A DNA stretch of 64,000 nucleotides, from the NCBI GenBank assembly GCA_963989385.1, contig OZ022499.1, positions 36,518,866-36,582,865 of the forward strand, given 5' to 3'. This DNA is from Ctena decussata. Taxonomy: Eukaryota > Mollusca > Bivalvia > Lucinida > Lucinidae. The notes below the pieces were generated by a model, which saw nothing but the letters and a program-made list of their open reading frames with translations, was not told the origin of the DNA and made no database searches. Shown in pieces: positions 1 to 11,694 of the stretch (position 1 is the stretch's first letter; every line of letters starts with the position of its first letter). Position numbers and translations under genes: made by a program.

Positions 1-270
1 TACTTTTTTGCGATTCACATGATATATTTCACTTGCGTCATGTGAAAAGGATACATGCTGCTCATTTTCTATATCATCCAAGAGTGTTTATGAAAAAATG
101 TAGACTCCGATATGACTGTTCGATCTGAGTCTTCCCTGTTCGTACAATACAAGGGTACCTTTTCACAAGCGTGCAAATATTTTACTTCCAAGAAACTGTA
201 TTCATAGACATTGCAGCCCGATATAGACTGAAACACTGTCTCAAAGGGCCGTTAAATCCAAAACAATCAA

Positions 271-894
271 TCAATCAATCATACACATTGACGTACAAAG
301 GTAAACCCGCATGCATGTATAAGCATGCGATATTATCTTCCGTATATATACGCGAAACTGATCTGAGCTTTTGCTTTTCGCATATCTGATGTGTGGTTGT
401 GTGGACACAGAGGCACATAACAAAGTCTCTAGCTGACCAGTTTGGGATTTTTCTGTTCGCAGATACATTTTGCCACATTTTGCGTGAAACTGACTATGAG
501 AAATATGATAGAAAAATGCAGGGACGTTTATGGGCCTGAAGTTCGCTTCTGAGTCGGATGACACAAGTGGCCTGTTGTTTATATGTATACTATACTTTTG
601 AAATTTTCCCGCGAAAATACGACGCAAACAAATACAAGTGTTCAAAATATGGTAAAGAAACGGGGTCTGATTTTCAATTCTAAAATCCAGAGTTGTCAAA
701 ACTGAAAAATGTAGCTCATGTGGTGGCTCGGTATTTTGTTCTGTACTACAAAGTAGCCGAACGTCAAAACGCTTGTTTTTTCTTATTCCTGTGACTTTGT
801 TTGAGTAACAACAGTTATTACCCAAATGATCAGCGTGATACTCACGTGGAACGTATCTGAATATGTATGACTTAAGGCTGTCAATTTTCATCAA
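271..894 (-). other. unrecognised 207-codon open frame
   Basis: This is the longest non-repetitive open frame in the first 10 kb. I recognise no domain. The translation is rich in H, S, R and C and has no clear signal peptide, membrane segment or conserved motif. No partner exon or repeat family is visible beside it. A 207-codon frame is somewhat long for chance in AT-rich DNA, so it is recorded, but composition alone does not show that it is a gene. It could be an exon, a decayed transposon frame or chance. The rest of 1-1200 shows nothing else beyond a short AATC-type run at about 267-282. Confidence 0.12.
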
Positions 895-1221
895 ATGGTC
901 TTAGTTTGCGGGCAGGTTTTTGAAATTTGCTGTTTCGTGCATGTAACTGCAGCTTTAGACGGTAGGCTAAGATACACGAGACCTTTATGAGAAATCGGCG
1001 GAAGTCGAGCTTCATCTATAGGCACAATGTAACGTGGATTGATTAGATTATAAAAGTTTGAGCAGCGATAAACCCAGTTTCAGAATTAATGAACGGAGTT
1101 TAATTCACTTCTTTAAACTAAGCGTATGACGATTTGCCATAGAATATATCCTTTGAATAGCTTAATAAGAGTTTCTAACACATTTGGGGTCATTACGTTT
1201 GATCTGACATCATGACGCCAA

Positions 1222-1465
1222 TGATGTCATACCATATGACGTCATCTAATGAGGGCAAACCAAACGCATGACGACCAAATGTTACCGTTATAATATATGG
1301 AAAAAACCCTTAATGCGGTGCATGCTATGACGTCAATTGACGTCGAGTATGTAAATTAGTTCCATTACAAATCAATCTAATTCTATAGGCCACGTATACA
1401 TGAAACTAATGTAAAAAGCGCTGACGTCGCAATAACATGACTGCAACTGACGTCACTCGACGTCA
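1222..1465. promoter_or_regulatory. cluster of CRE-like (TGACGTCA) palindromes
   Basis: Within 244 bases there are three exact TGACGTCA octamers (1237, 1328, 1448) and four one-mismatch versions: TGATGTCA (1222), TGACGTCG (1338 and 1422) and CGACGTCA (1458). TGACGTCA is the known binding site of CREB/ATF bZIP factors. No gene or recognisable core promoter is attached, so a regulatory role is inference. The motif also occurs singly elsewhere in the window (for example 24.8 and 26.0 kb), so part of the density may come from repeat DNA. Confidence 0.25.
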
Positions 1466-1469
1466 AATA

Positions 1470-3090
1470 TACGTACACCTGTGCAACCTCCATCAGTGTT
1501 ACAAACTATTTCCGTAATTTACAAAACGTCCTAAAATACAAATTCCTTGCGCAGCATGATCATTATCATCATGATCAGTCGATACCTTTTAATTATACCA
1601 TATTTCAGAAGTCACGTTTTCATTCTAAGCCAAATCTATTCTGAATAAATATAATAAAACTATACCTCTCATATCTTAACAACTGAATCCAGGCACATAA
1701 TATCCTTTCTCTTGGAATTTCAAGCCACTTCTAAATTTACCTTTAAATCAACGATTATAAATAGTAAATCAATAGCTTGGTAATCTCACCTTAAAATCAT
1801 GCAACTCGCTTTTACAGTGAACAGGCCATTTAGGTATTCACCAATAAGTAGTGCGTGACAAATAGCCACAATTTCCGTAAATGTTTTACTACCACAGTTA
1901 CCCTAAAAACTGTAGCCCTACTGATTGATAGAATTAAAAGGAATTACAACTTGACAGAATCGACGATCCGATTCATTTCGTAACATAGATTCATAATAAT
2001 TGCCCAGCTAAATCTGACCTCATTATGGTTACTAAAGCAATAAAATTATGCCAATTTTGCTATTGGTCAGCTGGACATGGCTGAAACAAATCACGCACAA
2101 AATTAAATGAAAACAAGAAGTTAATTCAAAACAGCTTACGGAATCATAAATATTGCCATAAATGACGTTCTCAAATGCTATTATAAATTCATTCATGATT
2201 ACCAGAGAAAATAAAAAAAATGTTGAAAGGCTGAACATATTTAGATGAGGTATTGCTTATACTGGAAAAGCTTGAACTACATACTTGAGTTGAGTTTGGA
2301 TTGTTTGGTAAGTGTTAGGATGCTTTACGCTATAATTATATTTGAAACCATACGGACCTTGGGAAAATGCAAAGCAGTAAAGCAGGTAGTTTCAAAATTG
2401 CGTCGACGTCAAAAAAAAATGCTCCCCGTTCCGGGTAGTTTGTAATTTCAAAAAGGCGTCATTTAATAATAAGCGAAAGGTAAGGTATTTAAAACTTGAC
2501 TTGACTATCGGTTAAGATAAAGATATGCGCATCTTACCGGAATTTTCTGAAGGCATCGTATTATTTACGACCATCACATAATTATGCCTTACAAATTTCA
2601 AGTCAGGAAAACTATGTTTTCTTCCCGAAAAATAAACTTGATTGTGTAAGCTGAAACAGATTACCCGCAGCAATGACTCTTTGTATAAAATAAATCTGCG
2701 ACCAGGATTGCAATTCCAAAATGGCTGCCAGCAAACGGGTTTTGTTAACTTCCCAATTATAGTTTAATTCCAGTTGATTAGAATATTTTAGACCGAATGC
2801 ATCTGCGTCCACACTTCTGATTTACGGAAAAAATGGATTGGATTGATTGACTATGAATTATTGAAGATGGACCTTGATTACCCTCATCAGCTTTTAGCTA
2901 AGGGGACTTAGTTAGTTAATGATTTTGTGGATATGTCTGTATCGTCAGTTGGCCCTATAAAAAATTTAATTATTGGGTCAGTCCTGTCTGAGCAAACAGT
3001 GCAGTCTGATCAGGATGTACACTATTTGCCATACCATCTGCATCTTTTAGACGTATTTATTTTATACTTTTCAATGAATTATAGAGATTT
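1470..3090. other. no feature seen
   Basis: AT-rich sequence with only short open frames (80 codons or fewer) that resemble nothing I know. I see no tandem repeat, tRNA or long hairpin. Confidence 0.5.
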
Positions 3091-3094
3091 CTCG

Positions 3095-3157
3095 GTGAAA
3101 TCGAAACTGATAATCTCACTGTTTCAAACAGTGAAATTATCACTTTCGATTTTACTA
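3095..3157. repeat. short hairpin, GTGAAATCGAAA type
   Basis: An imperfect palindrome centred on CACTGTTTCAAACAGTG, with arms of about 28 bases (GTGAAATCGAAACTG against CACTTTCGATTTTAC). The size suggests a degenerate hairpin MITE. No target duplication is evident. Confidence 0.5.
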
Positions 3158-3523
3158 ATTCAGAAATAGGATTTTTGTGAAATATTTTTTGTTGATTAAT
3201 TGGCTAAATCTTAAATGGCCTGACAAAAATTACGTCACGCATGTTTGCACGTCTTGACGACGTTATTAACGTCACTTAAAGCGCCAACCTAACATTTTTA
3301 CTGCATGCGACTCCAGGCCGCCTAAGTCTCCTGTAGGCATTCTTTCTTGGCATTTTGTTTTAGATCTGTTTATCAAAATGATATTTGAAGCTATTTCTCG
3401 GTTGCAATAAAAACGCCGGAAGCATCAAATTTGACGCAGAATGGCTAGACAAAAAGTTGTGTTTCTGTCGTGATGGCTGACGCTCTTGAATAAAAGAATT
3501 ATTGCGTTTTCAAGCATAAAGAA

Positions 3524-3689
3524 ATAGAAAATTTGACTTTTTCAGTGTAAGATGAATTTTTATTTCACTAATGAACACCAAAAGTGGTATTTTCAGTCGT
3601 GGCTTTGCGTCTCGTGAAAATACTGCTTTTGGTGTTCATTCGGTGAAATAAAAATCGATCTTACACTGAAAAAGTCAAATATCCTCTAT
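3524..3689. repeat. hairpin MITE, about 166 bp
   Basis: Two arms of about 65-70 bases are inverted around a short centre (near GTCGTGGCTTTGCGTCTCG). The ends read ATTTGACTTTTTCAGTGTAA and its complement, with few mismatches. It looks like a non-autonomous foldback element. No clear target-site duplication was found, so the superfamily is unknown. The bases on either side (3160-3520 and 3690-4330) show no further feature. Confidence 0.65.
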
Positions 3690-4332
3690 ATCTTCATTTT
3701 ATCATATGACGTCCCTTCAGAGAAATTAATAAAGCTATGCATTTAAGGCCAAGAATACGTAAATGGCACATACATAGAACTTTTTTTTAATTTTGCACAG
3801 GAGTGCATCTTCATGTGTTACATCGAACTGTGCAATAAAAAAGATAGGTTACCGAGTTCTTTAAGTCGCTAGATCAGATTGAAAAACGTGAAATTTTGAT
3901 GCCGTTTCCATTGACGACAATGGGAATGCAATGAAAATACTCAAATTTTAAAACTGAAACGTACACAGCTTGTTTACCACTACATAGCTTTTTTTCAAAA
4001 AATGGTATTCCGTGTCACAGGATCTGTCGATTAAAATGTGAAAAAAGGTTCGTGACTACCGGGTTCGTTTTTCAAGCAAGCATAGGTATGTGTGAATTTA
4101 TACCATTCGTTGACGTCATTTATAAGCGAAGTTGCAGTCGTTTACGGGCGACGTTATAAGATATGCTGAGACCTTTATGAATACGGAATGACGACTAACA
4201 GGGTTCTCGTGATGAATGCTTGAGTAAAAGAACTTATTTTTCAGACTTTAACTCCCTTTTGGACAGTATTTCAGTCATATCGAGATGATGGTAGGATGAT
4301 ATTGAAAAGTTAAAAAGCCAAATGCCACCGTT

Positions 4333-4420
4333 AGCGCGATAGGTAAAGGCAAAGGCTTCTTGTTGTCTAGTGGCCGTAGGGGCGGTGTGGGTAAGAGGCC
4401 CGCTGTATCTTTGGCAAAGC
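4333..4420 (-). mobile_element. SINE-1 tail fragment
   Basis: Matches in reverse the 3' part of the SINE copies at 30.4 and 33.2 kb: a GGTAAAGGCAAAGG start, then GGCCGTAGGGGCGGTG and GCCCGCTGTATCTTTGG. The tRNA-like head is missing here. A forward piece of the same family lies about 170 bases downstream. Confidence 0.6.
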
Positions 4421-4587
4421 TATACCACAAGTGGAAGAACTATTGTATCATATGTATTTTTGATCAACATAAAATTTTCGATGTACAATCCGATCCCATT
4501 AGGCTCTAAAAATCAGTTTGCACACATTTACTGGGTTTATTAATTATTTCGGATGCGCAATCCCACTGGCGCCGCGGAATAATGATT

Positions 4588-4795
4588 ACAGACGTTCGGT
4601 TATGACGCAGACGGTTGCGTGTTCGAATTCGGGTTCGGCTAGCCAGCGACCGGAAATCTCTTTGCCAAGCCAGCAGTAAATGGGTATCTTATTCGAATTA
4701 GGGGAGGATAACGCAGTGAAAGGAGCGGGATGGGCTCCGCCTTTTATTTGTGCGTCTAAAAAGTCTTGTGAGCCCTGAAAGTAGGGAGGGAACAT
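4588..4795 (+). mobile_element. SINE-1 copy (head and middle)
   Basis: A diverged tRNA-like head with a box-B-like GTTCGAATTCGGGTTCGG is followed by the family body CCAGCAGTAAATGGGTATCT and GGATGGGCTCCGCC. The tail is lost. The other copies are at 30.4, 33.2 and 57.8 kb. The head of the best copies resembles a Ser/Leu-type tRNA; that assignment is inference. Confidence 0.6.
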
Positions 4796-4835
4796 GTATT
4801 GCGGCCAACCTTAAATTGTAACACACTCGAAACTC

Positions 4836-4883
4836 CGTCTGTCTATCTGTCTGTCTCTGTCTGTCTGTATGTATGTCTGTCTC
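4836..4883. repeat. (GTCT)n microsatellite
   Basis: Imperfect tetranucleotide run of CTGT/GTCT with ATGT variants, just downstream of the SINE-1 piece. Confidence 0.8.
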
Positions 4884-5089
4884 TTTCATTGATTTTGTAT
4901 GAATACATTTATGTTAATGAAATAACTTCATAGATACTGGTGAAAAAAAAAAACATTGCAAAATCAGCAGAGGAATTGAATAAACAATGACAACTCCGTT
5001 TTGCCCATGTTTGACATTAATATTGAATGTCCGATGAAGCCGCCATATTGAAATAACTGACTAGGAAGTATTTCGTGACGTAACGTCCT

Positions 5090-5415
5090 TCGCGACGCAC
5101 GTAATTAGTTGCGTCAGTCATTTATGCATTATTGACCTTAAAACGATAATCAACTAGTGCATTAGATATGCAAATCACGTCGTAACGTTAAACGTTGACG
5201 TCCATAAAAACGTCGTTATCTTATGGCGAAATCGTGACGTGTTTATACCAACTTTGCTACTAAAATTCAATTTTAGTGTCATATGATAGGTAGAATCTTG
5301 CATTCGTACTTCTGTATTATTGAATTTATTAGACTCGTTTTGGTGGGAGGTGGGGACCTACAAGATGCTCGGCATAGCCTCACTTCCGACAATTTTCCCG
5401 TACTCGTTGAATGAA
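5090..5415 (+). repeat. dispersed repeat D1, copy 1
   Basis: Shares order and sequence with 53380-53735: CGATAATCAACTAGTG, GTTGACGTCCATAAAAACG, CTTATGGCGAAAT, TTTTAGTGTCATATGATA and GCATTCGT...TGTATT, then a C-rich region ending in an ACTCGTTGA motif. It is a diverged direct copy of an old interspersed element with no coding potential. The class is unknown. Confidence 0.6.
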
Positions 5416-5627
5416 TTCAATCATACATAAGCACCCATGTAAGTTCCTCTATGAAAAACCAAAGTCGTTAATTTGTAGGACAATTATTGTAATCAGTTTG
5501 ATGTCCCAATATTGATTTTCTCACGGTAATTTGAAACGATTCTGCTTTAGCACAATAGTTATCAATTCCCTTCAGAATTTTTTTCACTTCTAAGCATTAT
5601 GTGTGGAAAATGGATGAGAATATTTTC

Positions 5628-5715
5628 AGGAACTGACAAAATTCAATCACAGATCCCACTCAAGACACAATGTGGGAAAAGACAATACATAATAAGATAC
5701 CACCAAAGACATCAC
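5628..5715 (+). repeat. dispersed repeat D2
   Basis: The motif AGGAACTGACAAAATTCAAT, followed by CAGATCCCACTCAAGACAC and ACCACCAAAGAC, recurs at 23728-23815, inverted at about 36064-36155, and partly inverted near 45815-45865. It is therefore a short interspersed element. The copies at 23.7 and 36.1 kb belong to the large inverted repeat; this one is independent. Confidence 0.6.
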
Positions 5716-5885
5716 AAGCGGCTGCCAGGTGAAAAGCCATTTCTCTTGTAGGTGGTCACCAGGCTAGCCTTAACATCACAAACAATTTTTGAATAACATA
5801 TAAAGCAACAAACAAAACATAAAACAACTAAGAAGCACCAGAACAGAAGTGTCGCTTTGTGATGGCCAACAATTAAAAATTCGGC

Positions 5886-5906
5886 GGGGGGGGGGGGGGG
5901 GGGGGG
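5886..5906. repeat. poly-G run of 21
   Basis: An uninterrupted run of 21 G. It lies just before the inverted flank repeat at 5922. Homopolymers of this length are error-prone in sequencing. Confidence 0.85.
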
Positions 5907-5921
5907 CTTAACTTTAAAACG

Positions 5922-6035
5922 GGCCGAAAAAGGTGTGCCAATATCCGGCCATCAAAACATTTTTCATATACCCATACACAAAATTACATTCTGTGAGTTG
6001 CAAACCTTAACCTTAAATCTTGATGACGCAGTCAA
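5922..6035 (+). repeat. inverted flank of the 6-10.9 kb element, left
   Basis: Reads in inverted orientation against 10800-10915. Shared blocks include GTGCCAATATC, CATATACCCA and CTTTAACCTTAAA-like stretches, with perhaps 75% similarity. The two copies bracket the Helentron-like element, so they may be old terminal inverted repeats of a larger element that received it. Confidence 0.5.
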
Positions 6036-6226
6036 TACGTGTATATCACTTAGAATTCATCATTTACGCCGGACAAGAGCCCAGGATACTATCTGAAGGT
6101 CTGGTTTGTGAAGTACAGACGTATTTGGAAGGTATTTCTTTAATCTAGCTTTTTAGCTCCCCTAAGCCGAAGGCTCCGGGGGAGCTTATAGGATGGTAGT
6201 CCCCGGCGTCCGTCATCCGTCGTCAA

Positions 6227-9200
6227 CATTTTCAAAGGACTTCTTCTCTGAAACTACTGGGGCAATTTCAATTAAACTTCATATGCAGCATTCAGGCAAA
6301 GGGGAAAAGGAAGTTAATATATTTGGTTCAGGTCACATGACCAAGATGGCCGCTATGCCCATGTATGGTAAAAACCTAAAAAATCTTCTTCTCCAGAACC
6401 ACTAAGCCGATTGCCTCAAAACTTAATTTGTAGCATCTGGGACACTATTGCTACAAAAGTAATATAAATGAAGACCCTAAGTTGACCTTGACCTATTGTA
6501 TGGCAAGGTCAAATTTGGTCGCTTAGGCTTTTGAATGGAAAAAACTGAACAAGTACGTTTTTATGTTGCTATTGTGCTATGTAATTTGGAAATGCATTCA
6601 AATTCAACCCCTATGAAGTTTTAGAGGTCAAGGTCATCTAGTGACCTTGGCCAAAGGTCACCTGTCCGTTGTCAGTCAACATTTTCAAAGGTCTTCTTCT
6701 CTGAAACTACTGGGCCAATTTCAATTAAACTTCATATGCAGCTTCCAGGAAAAGGATGAAAGAAAGTTTATATATTTGGTCCAGGTCACATGACCAAGAT
6801 GGCCACCATGCCCATATATGTTAAAAACATAAACAAGAGGGCCAAGAGGCCCTGAATCGCTCACCTGAGCAAAAAAAGTTAAAGGTCAAACAAGGGTCAT
6901 CATTTGAACACCCCTGACAGTTGGCAAGCATTTCGAAATGGTTTTGAAGATTTTTGAATATTTTTCCATGTATTGCTATGGTTGAAACCCTGAACCCCAT
7001 GGGGCTGGGCCATTTTGAACCCTGTGGCCATCATTTGACTAATCTTGGTGAAGGACCACTAGGCAATGCTACATACTAAATTTCAAGCATCTGAGCCAAG
7101 TGGTTCTGAAGAAGAAGATTTTTGAATATTTATCTATGTATTTCTATAGTTCAAACCCAGGACCCCCTGGGGCAGGGCCTTTTTGACCCTGGCGCCATTA
7201 TTTGAACAAACTTGGTAAAGAACTACTAGTCAATGCTTCATACCAAATTTTAAGCATCTGCACTAACGGGTTCTGGTGAAAAAGATTTTTAAGTACATTT
7301 TAATTTCGAACCCAAGACTACCCGCCCCAGTGCCATTTTGTATCCCAGGGCCACCATTTACACAAACTTTATGGAGTCCACAAGGCAATGCATCATACCA
7401 AAATTCAGGCATCTGAGCCAAGTGGTTCTGAAGAGGAAGATTTATTAATATTTTTCTATGTATTTCTATGGCTCAACTCAGGACTCCCTGTCGCGGGGCC
7501 ATTTTGGACCCTGGGGCCATCATTTGAACAAACTTGATAAAGGACTACAAGGCAATGCTACATACCAAATTTCAAGCATCAGAGCAGAGTGGTTTCAAAA
7601 AAGAGATTTTGAATACTTTTCTATTCATTTCTATGGTTCAAACCCAGGACCCCCTCGGGCAGGGTCATTTTAGACTTTGAGGTCATCATTTGAACAAACT
7701 TGGTAAAAGACTACTAGACATTGCTTCATAACAAATTTCAAGTATCTGAGCCGAGTGGTTCTGAAGAAGAATAGTTTTTAATATTTTTATATGTATTTCT
7801 ATGGTTCGAACGTTGGACTCCCAGCCCCGGAGCCATTTTGGATCATGTGGCCACCATTTGAATAAACTTTGTAAAGGACTACTCGGCAATGCATCATACT
7901 TCATTTCAAGCGTCTAAGCCGTGCGGTTCTGAAGAAGAAGATTTCTGAATATTTTTCTTTGCATTTCTATTGTTCAAACTATGGACTCCATGCAACGGGG
8001 CCATTTTGGACCCTGTGGCCACCATTTGAATAAACTTGGTAAAGGAGTACTAGGCAATGCCACATACTAAATTTCAAGCATCTGAGACTTGCGGTTCTGA
8101 AGAAGATTTTTGAACATTTTACTATATATTTCTATGGTTCAAACCCAGGAACCCCTCTGGCGGAGCCATTTTGGACCCTGGGGACATCTTTGAGCAAACT
8201 TGGTGAAGCACCACCAGGCAATGCTACATACAAAATTTCAAGCATCTAAGCCTAGCAGTTCTGAAGAAGAAGATTTTGAATATTTTTCTATGTTTTTCTA
8301 TGGTTCAAACCCGGGACTCCCAGCTCCGGACCATTTTGGATCCTGGGGCCACCATTTAAACAAACTTGGTAAAGGACTACTAGGCAATACTACATACCAA
8401 ATTTCAAGCATCTGAGCTAAGCAAATCTGGAGAAGAAATTTTTGGATATTTTTCTATGTATTTCTATGGTTCAAACCCGGGACTCCCTGCCCCGGGGTCA
8501 TTTTGGACACTGGGGCCACCATTTGAAAAACTTGGTAGAGGAACTTCAGGCAATGCTTCCAAATTTCAAGCATCTGAGCTAAGCAGTTCTAGAGAAGAAG
8601 ATTTTTAAGAATTTCTTTAGTTTCGAACCCGACCCCCTGCCCCAGGGCCATTATAGACCCTGGGGCCACCATTTGAACAAACTTGGTAGAGGTCCACTAG
8701 ACGACGCTTCATACCATATATCAAAGCCCTAGGCCTAGCGGTTTCAGAGAAGATGTCATTTAAAGCAAATTTTTGACGACGCACGACGGACGACGGACGA
8801 TGGACACTGGGCGATCACAATAGCTCACCCTGAGCCTATGGCTCAGGTGAGCTAAAAATCTTCTCCTCCAGAACCACTGGGCCGATTGCCTTGAAACTTG
8901 ATACATGTCGCATATGGGACACTAGTTCTACAAAGTTTATATAAATGAAGACCCTGAGTTGACCGTGACCTATTTTATGGCACGGTCAAATTTTGTCCTT
9001 GAGGCTTTTGAAGGGGAAAAACTGAATAAGTATATTTTTATGTTGCTATTGTTCTATGTTATATGGAAATGCATTCAAACTCAACCCCTATGAAGTTCTA
9101 GAGGTCAAGGTCATCTAGTGACCTTGACCGAAGGTCACCTATCCGTTGTCTGTCAACATTTTCAAAGGACTTCTCCCCTGAAACTACTGGGCCAATTTCA

Positions 9201-10500
9201 ATTAGATTTCATATGCAATCTTCAGGCAAAGGGGGAAAGAAAAAGTAAATAATTGGTTCAGGTCACAAAATCAAGATCTCCACCATGCCCATATATGGTA
9301 TAAAAACGATAAAACTTCTTCTCCAGAACCAATGGGCCGATTGCATTGAAACTTGGTATATAACATCTGGGACATTAGTACTATAAAGTTTATATAAATA
9401 AAGTCCCTGATTAGACCTTGACCTATTTTATGGCAAGGTTAAATTTGGTCCCTTAGTCTTTTGAATGGGAACAACTGAAAAAGTACATTCTTATGTTGCT
9501 ATTGTGCTGTGTAATATGGAAATGCATTCAAATTCAACCTTTTTGAAAGTTTAGAGGTCAAGGTCATTTTGTGACCCTGGCGAAAGGTCAGTTGTCAGTC
9601 ATCTGTCAACATTTTCAAAGGACTTCTCCACTGAAACTACAGGGCCAGTTTCAGCTAAATTTCATATGTAGTCTTAAGGCAAAGGGGGAGAGAAAATCTA
9701 TATATTTGGTCCAGGTCACATGACCAAGATGGCCACCATGCCCATATATGGTAAAAGCGTTAAAACATCTTCTTCTCCAGAACCACTGGGCAGATTGCCT
9801 TGATACTTGGTATGTAGCATTTACCCATCTAAGACTCTAGTACTACAAAGTATATATAAATGATGACCCTGGGTTGACCTTGACCTATTTAATGGCAAGG
9901 TCAAATTTGGTCCCTTACGCTTTTGAATGGGAAAAACTGAAAAAGTGGATTTTTCTGTTTCTATTGTGCACTGTGATATGGAAATGCATTTAAGTACAAT
10001 CTGTATGAATTCTAGAGGTCAAGGTCATTAAGTGACAGTGGCCAAAGGTCACGTATCCGTCATTATTTTCAAAGGATCTCCTCTGAAATGTCTGGGCCAA
10101 TTTCAATTAAATTTCATATGCAGCCCTAGGGCAAAGTGGGAAAGAAAGTTTATATATTATGTCCACATCACATGACTAAGATGACGGCCATACCCATGTA
10201 TGGTTAAAACCATAAAGAACTTTCTTCTCCAGAACCACGGGGCCGATTGCAAGCTGGTATGTAGCATCTAAGACTCTAGTACTGCAAAGTTTATATAACT
10301 GATGATCCTGAGTTGACCTTGACCATTTATATGGAAAAGTCTAATTTAACCCCTGAGGCTTTTGAAAGGGAAAAGCTGTAAAAGTGCATTTTTTCTGTTG
10401 CTATTAGACTCTATGATATGAAAATGCAGTTGACCTCAAATCCTTTGAATGCAAGAGGTCAAGGTCATTTAGTGACCTTGGCCATTGGTCACTTGTGTTG
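6227..10500. repeat. tandem array, units of about 455 bp
   Basis: Units start at AACATTTTCAAAGG near 6227, 6679, 9148, 9606 and, partial, about 10066. Each contains GGCCAATTTCAATTAAA, CACATGACCAAGATGGCC, TTCTCCAGAACCACTGGGCC, GACCTTGACCTATT and AGAGGTCAAGGTCAT in the same order. Unit 2 is interrupted by the element at 6834-8853. Short open frames inside are by-products of the array. Confidence 0.85.
6834..8853 (+). mobile_element. Helentron/'pearl'-like element 2, nested
   Basis: Starts CAAGAGGGCCAAGAGGCCCT, a small hairpin, then CGCTCACCTGAGC. It ends with the hairpin AGCTCACCCTGAGC...GGCTCAGGTGAGCT. Between lie eleven units of about 157-169 bp, marked by AATTTCAAGCATCTGAG near 7078, 7243, 7402, 7566, 7734, 7900, 8069, 8235, 8399, 8561 and, diverged, 8718. 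It sits in an A run of host unit 2: uninterrupted sister units read on directly (AAAAACCTAAAAAATCTTC). No target duplication is visible, which fits Helitron-type insertion. It carries no protein gene. Confidence 0.6.
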
Positions 10501-10799
10501 AATATTTAAAGTTCTTTTTCTCAGAAACTATTAGGTCTGGTTGTTTTGGTTATACCATTTTGGCACTGTTATTTTATGTCTACAAAAGATCGGTAAATTC
10601 ATAGCGAAAACAAATGTCCAAAAAGTTCATATCACATTAAAGTCTCAGGGCTCAGGGGAGCGATCAGGACATAATGGTCCTCTTGTTTAGATTTTCAGTG
10701 GGGCTAACTAATCTCATTATTATGTTTCATATTTTTTGTACCGAAAAAGGTATTTATCTGTTTTCAGGCATTGTACATGTTGCAAGAAATAAGAAATAC

Positions 10800-10915
10800 T
10801 GAAAGCTTTAAGTTAAAGTTTGGAACTTTCAGAATCTAAATTTGTGGCTGGGTATATGAAAATGTACTGATGGCTTGATATTGGCACCCGTTTTGTCTTC
10901 GGGCCAAACAGCATT
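10800..10915 (-). repeat. inverted flank of the 6-10.9 kb element, right
   Basis: Inverted partner of 5922-6035. The intervals 10690-10800 and 10916-11430 hold no other feature I can name. Confidence 0.5.
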
Positions 10916-11439
10916 TAGTTTACCATCAAAATAAACCAAGCATTGCAGGAACATAGCCAAACCAGTAGCTAGCACACAGCAAGAATGTCATCAGACTGAA
11001 AACGGCAATCGTCATGAGTTTCAAATATTCATACATGTATTATCCCGCCGCCAAATGAGAGTTACTGGTACAGATATCAGTCCAAGACACAGGGTAAAAT
11101 CTTTAAGTTTTGGCCGGAATTTATAACTACTGTGCTATAACATTACGGTGCAGAACGACGGGGAACCAGAAAGATGAAAATAGAGATTTGTATTTTTTTA
11201 ACTGTTTGCCAATTACATGACATCTTGTTTTCGAACCAAGCAACATGTTTCATCGACACTGAAGGTGCAACTTCTGTCTTTAGACGCTGACACCACAGAC
11301 CGGATGAAGAGGGGGGGGAGGGGGGCTGTATTAAAAATGGTACAGGCTCTGACTAAACATCGCGTTCTACGGCGTCTGATTAGGGGTTTAAACTGTTAGT
11401 TCAGATCTCTATTATGTATGGGTTAACCCTTTTACGCCA

Positions 11440-11668
11440 AATGAACTCTTCTGTCCTGGTATACCGGATGGACCCATTATTTATTAAAGGGGTGTCTGGT
11501 TTAGTTTATTTTTATTGTTTTCATTTTCCTTAAAGAGAAATGTTCATTTGCTTTTTTACAAACACATGCACTGCATATGTATGGCCCATATCAGGTATCG
11601 CTATTTGCGGCGTCTGATCTAAGTCGGCACCGTTTGCCTATGTCCCATAATAAGGAAACGAGGAATAA
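11440..11668 (+). repeat. dispersed repeat D3, copy 1
   Basis: Shares with 63215-63405 an A/T-rich start (CCATTATTTATTAAAGGGG), a TTTTCCTTAAA stretch and the block TTTGCGGCGTCTGATCT...GTTTGCC...GTCCC. In the 63-kb copy this block is half of a hairpin. Probably a MITE of the same broad type as the GAGCCGCGAC family that abuts it. Confidence 0.5.
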
Positions 11669-11694
11669 ATGTTTAACGTTACTAAAATATAATC

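Larger units (their letters stand above)
6155..10687 (-). mobile_element. Helentron/'pearl'-like element 1
   Basis: In reverse orientation it begins (near 10687) with CAAGAGGACCATTATG, a small hairpin, then a CGCTCCCCTGAGC motif. It ends (6155-6186) with the hairpin AGCTCCCC...GGGGGAGCT. The same terminal signals, GCTCACCTGAGC near the start and an AGCTC...GAGCT hairpin at the end, occur in the elements at 6834-8853 and 48188. Such paired subterminal hairpins with internal tandem units, and no clear target duplication, match what is known of non-autonomous Helentron/'pearl' elements of bivalves. No Rep or helicase frame is present. The interior is an array of about 455-bp units, listed separately. 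Confidence 0.5.

Noticed and set aside
5886..5906. Poly-G run as a functional G-quadruplex
   Set aside because: Several long G or C runs occur in the window and look like ordinary homopolymer expansion; nothing links them to a gene.
6193..6405. 70-codon frame and similar short frames at 7458, 7686 and 8200
   Set aside because: They lie inside tandem arrays and are not conserved between units.
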